40,530 nucleotides of DNA from a virus: positions 1-40,530 of the IMG/VR virus record IMGVR_UViG_3300033156_000526; one strand, written 5' to 3'. Within the stretch, counting starts at the first letter, position 1; the number at the start of each line of letters is the position of its first letter. The notes beneath the pieces are model-generated. The model searched no databases. It worked only from the letters and a program-made list of their open reading frames with translations, and had not been told where the DNA came from. Positions 39,243 to 40,530 of the stretch are shown in pieces. The translations under genes and the position numbers were made by a program.

Positions 39243-39413
39243 ATGGACGTACTCACCCTACTGCGTTTGATTGTGGCCGTGCTCGAAATCCTGCACGAAA
39301 CCGGCGTAATCAAGGGACCCAAAGACGAACAGGAGGTCGCCAACGCCCTTATCGCCCGCTTTATGCTGGAGCACGGTAGGCGGCAGGTAACACAGGCCAG
39401 GCCAACAGCCTAA
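39243..39413 (+). CDS. Small helical protein, 56 aa
   Basis: AGGAG lies eight bases before the ATG, so this start is preferred over the frame opening at 39222. The product (MDVLTLLRLIVAVLEILHET...) has an amphipathic hydrophobic helix and a polar second half (DEQEVANALIARFMLEHGRR). It may associate with membrane or another protein. Its end overlaps the opposing gene at 39410 by four bases. No family recognised. Confidence 0.6.
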   Translation: MDVLTLLRLIVAVLEILHETGVIKGPKDEQEVANALIARFMLEHGRRQVTQARPTA

Positions 39414-39616
39414 TCCGTGATTTGCCTTAACAATCGGTCCGCCAGGCCCGCCGGGACCTTCATCGGGTCCAGACCCATTGCCCGGAGCCTCGCCTCATCG
39501 TGCCGTATGCGGTGCGTGTGGTATTCCAGCCGTGCCAAGCGCTCGGTATCGGGCGGTTTCGGCGTGTATTTCGCGTGCTTATACAGGGCCTTCTCCGCTC
39601 TGATTCGCTGCATCAT
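39410..39616 (-). CDS. Small basic protein, 68 aa
   Basis: It starts two bases after the TAG of the nuclease gene upstream, suggesting coupled translation. Charged and helical (MMQRIRAEKALYKHAKYTPK, RLEYHTHRIRHDEARLRAMG). No family recognised. Last gene of the right-hand leftward cluster. Confidence 0.6.
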   Translation of the reverse strand: MMQRIRAEKALYKHAKYTPKPPDTERLARLEYHTHRIRHDEARLRAMGLDPMKVPAGLADRLLRQITD

Positions 39617-39618
39617 CG

Positions 39619-40062
39619 CTACGAAATCCCAACGCTCTTGAAAATCCCAGCCGCGTAAATCACATCGGCCAGGTACTTGCGGGCCTTTGCTTGTAGTGCC
39701 GCCTGCTTTTGCCGGCGGGCCGGACGAGGAACGACCAAGACAAGCCGCACATCAGGGTAATCAAGCGACATCTGCCGGAACTTGTACACATCGCTCGGAC
39801 GCAGGGCCGTTTTGACCTCGTGCCACTCGACCGACCCGTCAGTCTTGACGACCCGAAAATCGGGCGTATAAACGCCCTTCTTGCGGTATCGCTCCTTGAA
39901 CTCAAAGCGCTTCGGCTCGTATTCCCAACTTTTGATTTCGTCGCAGTGCCGCAATATCTCCAACCAAGTCGCCCACCGGCGCTCCTGCTTGCTTCGGAAC
40001 TTGACGCCGAAGGCCGACTGCGGCTGATTGTGCCACTCGTATTCAATCCGCCGAGTTGCCAT
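39619..40062 (-). CDS. PDDEXK-type nuclease, DUF1064-like, 147 aa
   Basis: The core VKFRSKQERRWATWLEIL (about 20-37), IKSWEYEPKRFEF, then YTPDFRVV (PD at about 66-67) and EWHEVKTA (E-x-K at about 80-82) is the PD-(D/E)XK nuclease signature, as in phage DUF1064 and Vsr-like proteins. The strand VRLVLVVPRPA follows. Such proteins may resolve DNA junctions or nick DNA. Start at 40062 overlaps the upstream gene by 20 bases and has a weak ribosome-binding site, so translation is probably coupled. Confidence 0.8.
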   Translation of the reverse strand: MATRRIEYEWHNQPQSAFGVKFRSKQERRWATWLEILRHCDEIKSWEYEPKRFEFKERYRKKGVYTPDFRVVKTDGSVEWHEVKTALRPSDVYKFRQMSLDYPDVRLVLVVPRPARRQKQAALQAKARKYLADVIYAAGIFKSVGIS

Positions 40063-40291
40063 CTTCTGCGTCGGTGAACTGGAAATCTCGGACTTTCCCG
40101 CTCGCTATCAGCAGCAGCAAATCCGCCATACCACAGGCATAGTGGAGAAGCGCCTTACGGCCCCCTCCATCCTTGCGAAGATACTTGTACCCCGGCGCAT
40201 TGCTTTCTGCGGCCTCTTTCACGAGGGCAATTGAGGCATCCGCTAATATCTCGTGCATAGGCCCTGTAAAGTTATACCACTGGTTGTTCAT
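40043..40291 (-). CDS. Hypothetical protein MNNQWYNFTGP type, 82 aa
   Basis: The ATG at 40291 has GAAGGAG six bases upstream, a strong site. The product contains FTGPMHEILADASIALVKEA and ALLHYACGMADLLLLIASGK, which look helical. The frame stays open upstream to a GTG at 40450 that also has a GGAAG site, so a 135-residue form is possible. No family recognised. Confidence 0.65.
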   Translation of the reverse strand: MNNQWYNFTGPMHEILADASIALVKEAAESNAPGYKYLRKDGGGRKALLHYACGMADLLLLIASGKVRDFQFTDAEDGNSAD

Positions 40292-40530
40292 TTTTGGCTC
40301 CTTCACAATCCGAGTCATAAAGAGTAATCTCACGCGCGTATTCGTGCTGCTGGCGGGGTCCATAGTGAAAATCGGCTCGCTCGGCCGGTCCTGCCCCGGC
40401 TGGATAGTCGCGGATGATTCGTAGTGCACGTACTCATCATCGACTCGCACAATGGACTTCCGGCGGCATACGCTATCCCATAGCCGTTCTCTGGCGCGTC
40501 ATCTCGCCACGCTGCGAGCGAGCCTTAATT
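40292..40530 (-). other. Right edge: upstream part of leftward genes, incomplete
   Basis: In the frame of the 40291 gene, an extension from GTG 40450 reads VRVDDEYVHYESSATIQPGQ..., and could be a longer N-terminus or a separate short gene without its own stop. Another frame (IKARSQRGEMTRQRTAMG, stop near 40471) could be the end of a gene entering from beyond the window. Neither can be decided from this sequence. Confidence 0.35.

Noticed and set aside
1-40530. CRISPR array, tRNA genes, insertion sequences, integrase or reverse transcriptase
   Set aside because: No regularly spaced repeats with unique spacers, no tRNA-like fold noticed by eye, no transposase or integrase motifs and no reverse transcriptase motif were seen. 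A tRNA search program would be the decisive check.

Overview
This window looks like most of the genome of a short-tailed (podovirus-like) tailed bacteriophage, or a closely related prophage, probably assembled from a metagenome. The main reasons are a contiguous rightward virion module with a terminase pair, a P22-like portal, an N4-gp56-family major capsid protein, a beta-propeller-type tail stabilisation protein, beta-helix fibres or tailspikes, and a giant 3281-residue polyvalent protein. No tape-measure, sheath or tail-tube genes are seen. The host cannot be named. Strong AAAGGAG Shine-Dalgarno sites, tight ATGA/TGATG overlaps and sigma70-like promoters show a bacterial host. Hydrophobic N-termini on several fibre proteins and a DIGAFEY-type C-terminus suggest a Gram-negative or environmental host lineage, but that is only an inference.

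Layout. (1) 1-4546, leftward: a cluster of small, mostly uncharacterised genes read from a promoter at about 4546-4586 whose -10 lies inside a long palindrome. It encodes zinc-finger proteins, a sliding-clamp-like protein, a YRHYDGYP-type protein and a protein with a RAMP-like glycine-rich C-terminus that is broken by two short tandem duplications. (2) 4587-5198: a gene-free divergent control region with short repeats and a candidate rightward promoter. (3) 5199-14517, rightward: DNA packaging and head genes. (4) 14602-22811: head-tail joining, stabilisation protein, fibres and tailspikes. (5) 22774-34840: a four-gene block resembling the T7 gp13-14-15-16 ejection block, ending in the giant protein. 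That protein joins an N6-adenine methyltransferase-like domain, a strawberry-notch-like helicase, a HEIGH zincin motif and an LPD38-like C-terminal region. (6) 34865-35454: small holin-like and coiled genes. (7) 35512-38562: a second operator-type promoter driving a DUF6765-like protein, a YqaJ exonuclease and a RecT annealase carrying an unusual C-terminal zinc ribbon. (8) 38563-39242: a repeat-rich gene-free stretch with a DnaA box, a possible origin. (9) 39243-40530: one small rightward gene, then leftward genes including a PDDEXK nuclease.

How the genes fit together: the leftward cluster and the exonuclease/RecT operon look like early functions (takeover, replication, recombination), each under its own palindrome-overlapped promoter. 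The long rightward block is the late virion programme. The giant protein is positioned and built like an ejected internal virion protein that may carry DNA-modifying and remodelling activities into the host.

Most interesting observation: a 150-codon open frame (27810-28262) nested in +1 phase inside the giant gene, starting behind an AAAGGAG site and covering the Gly/Pro-rich linker between the methyltransferase and helicase domains. It may be an overprinted gene, but a Gly/Pro-rich linker also opens such a frame by composition alone, so it needs a constraint test. Other notable items are possible leaderless starts at all three candidate promoters, clustered tandem duplications in the first 5 kb, a C-poor packaging module, and the missing recognisable endolysin.
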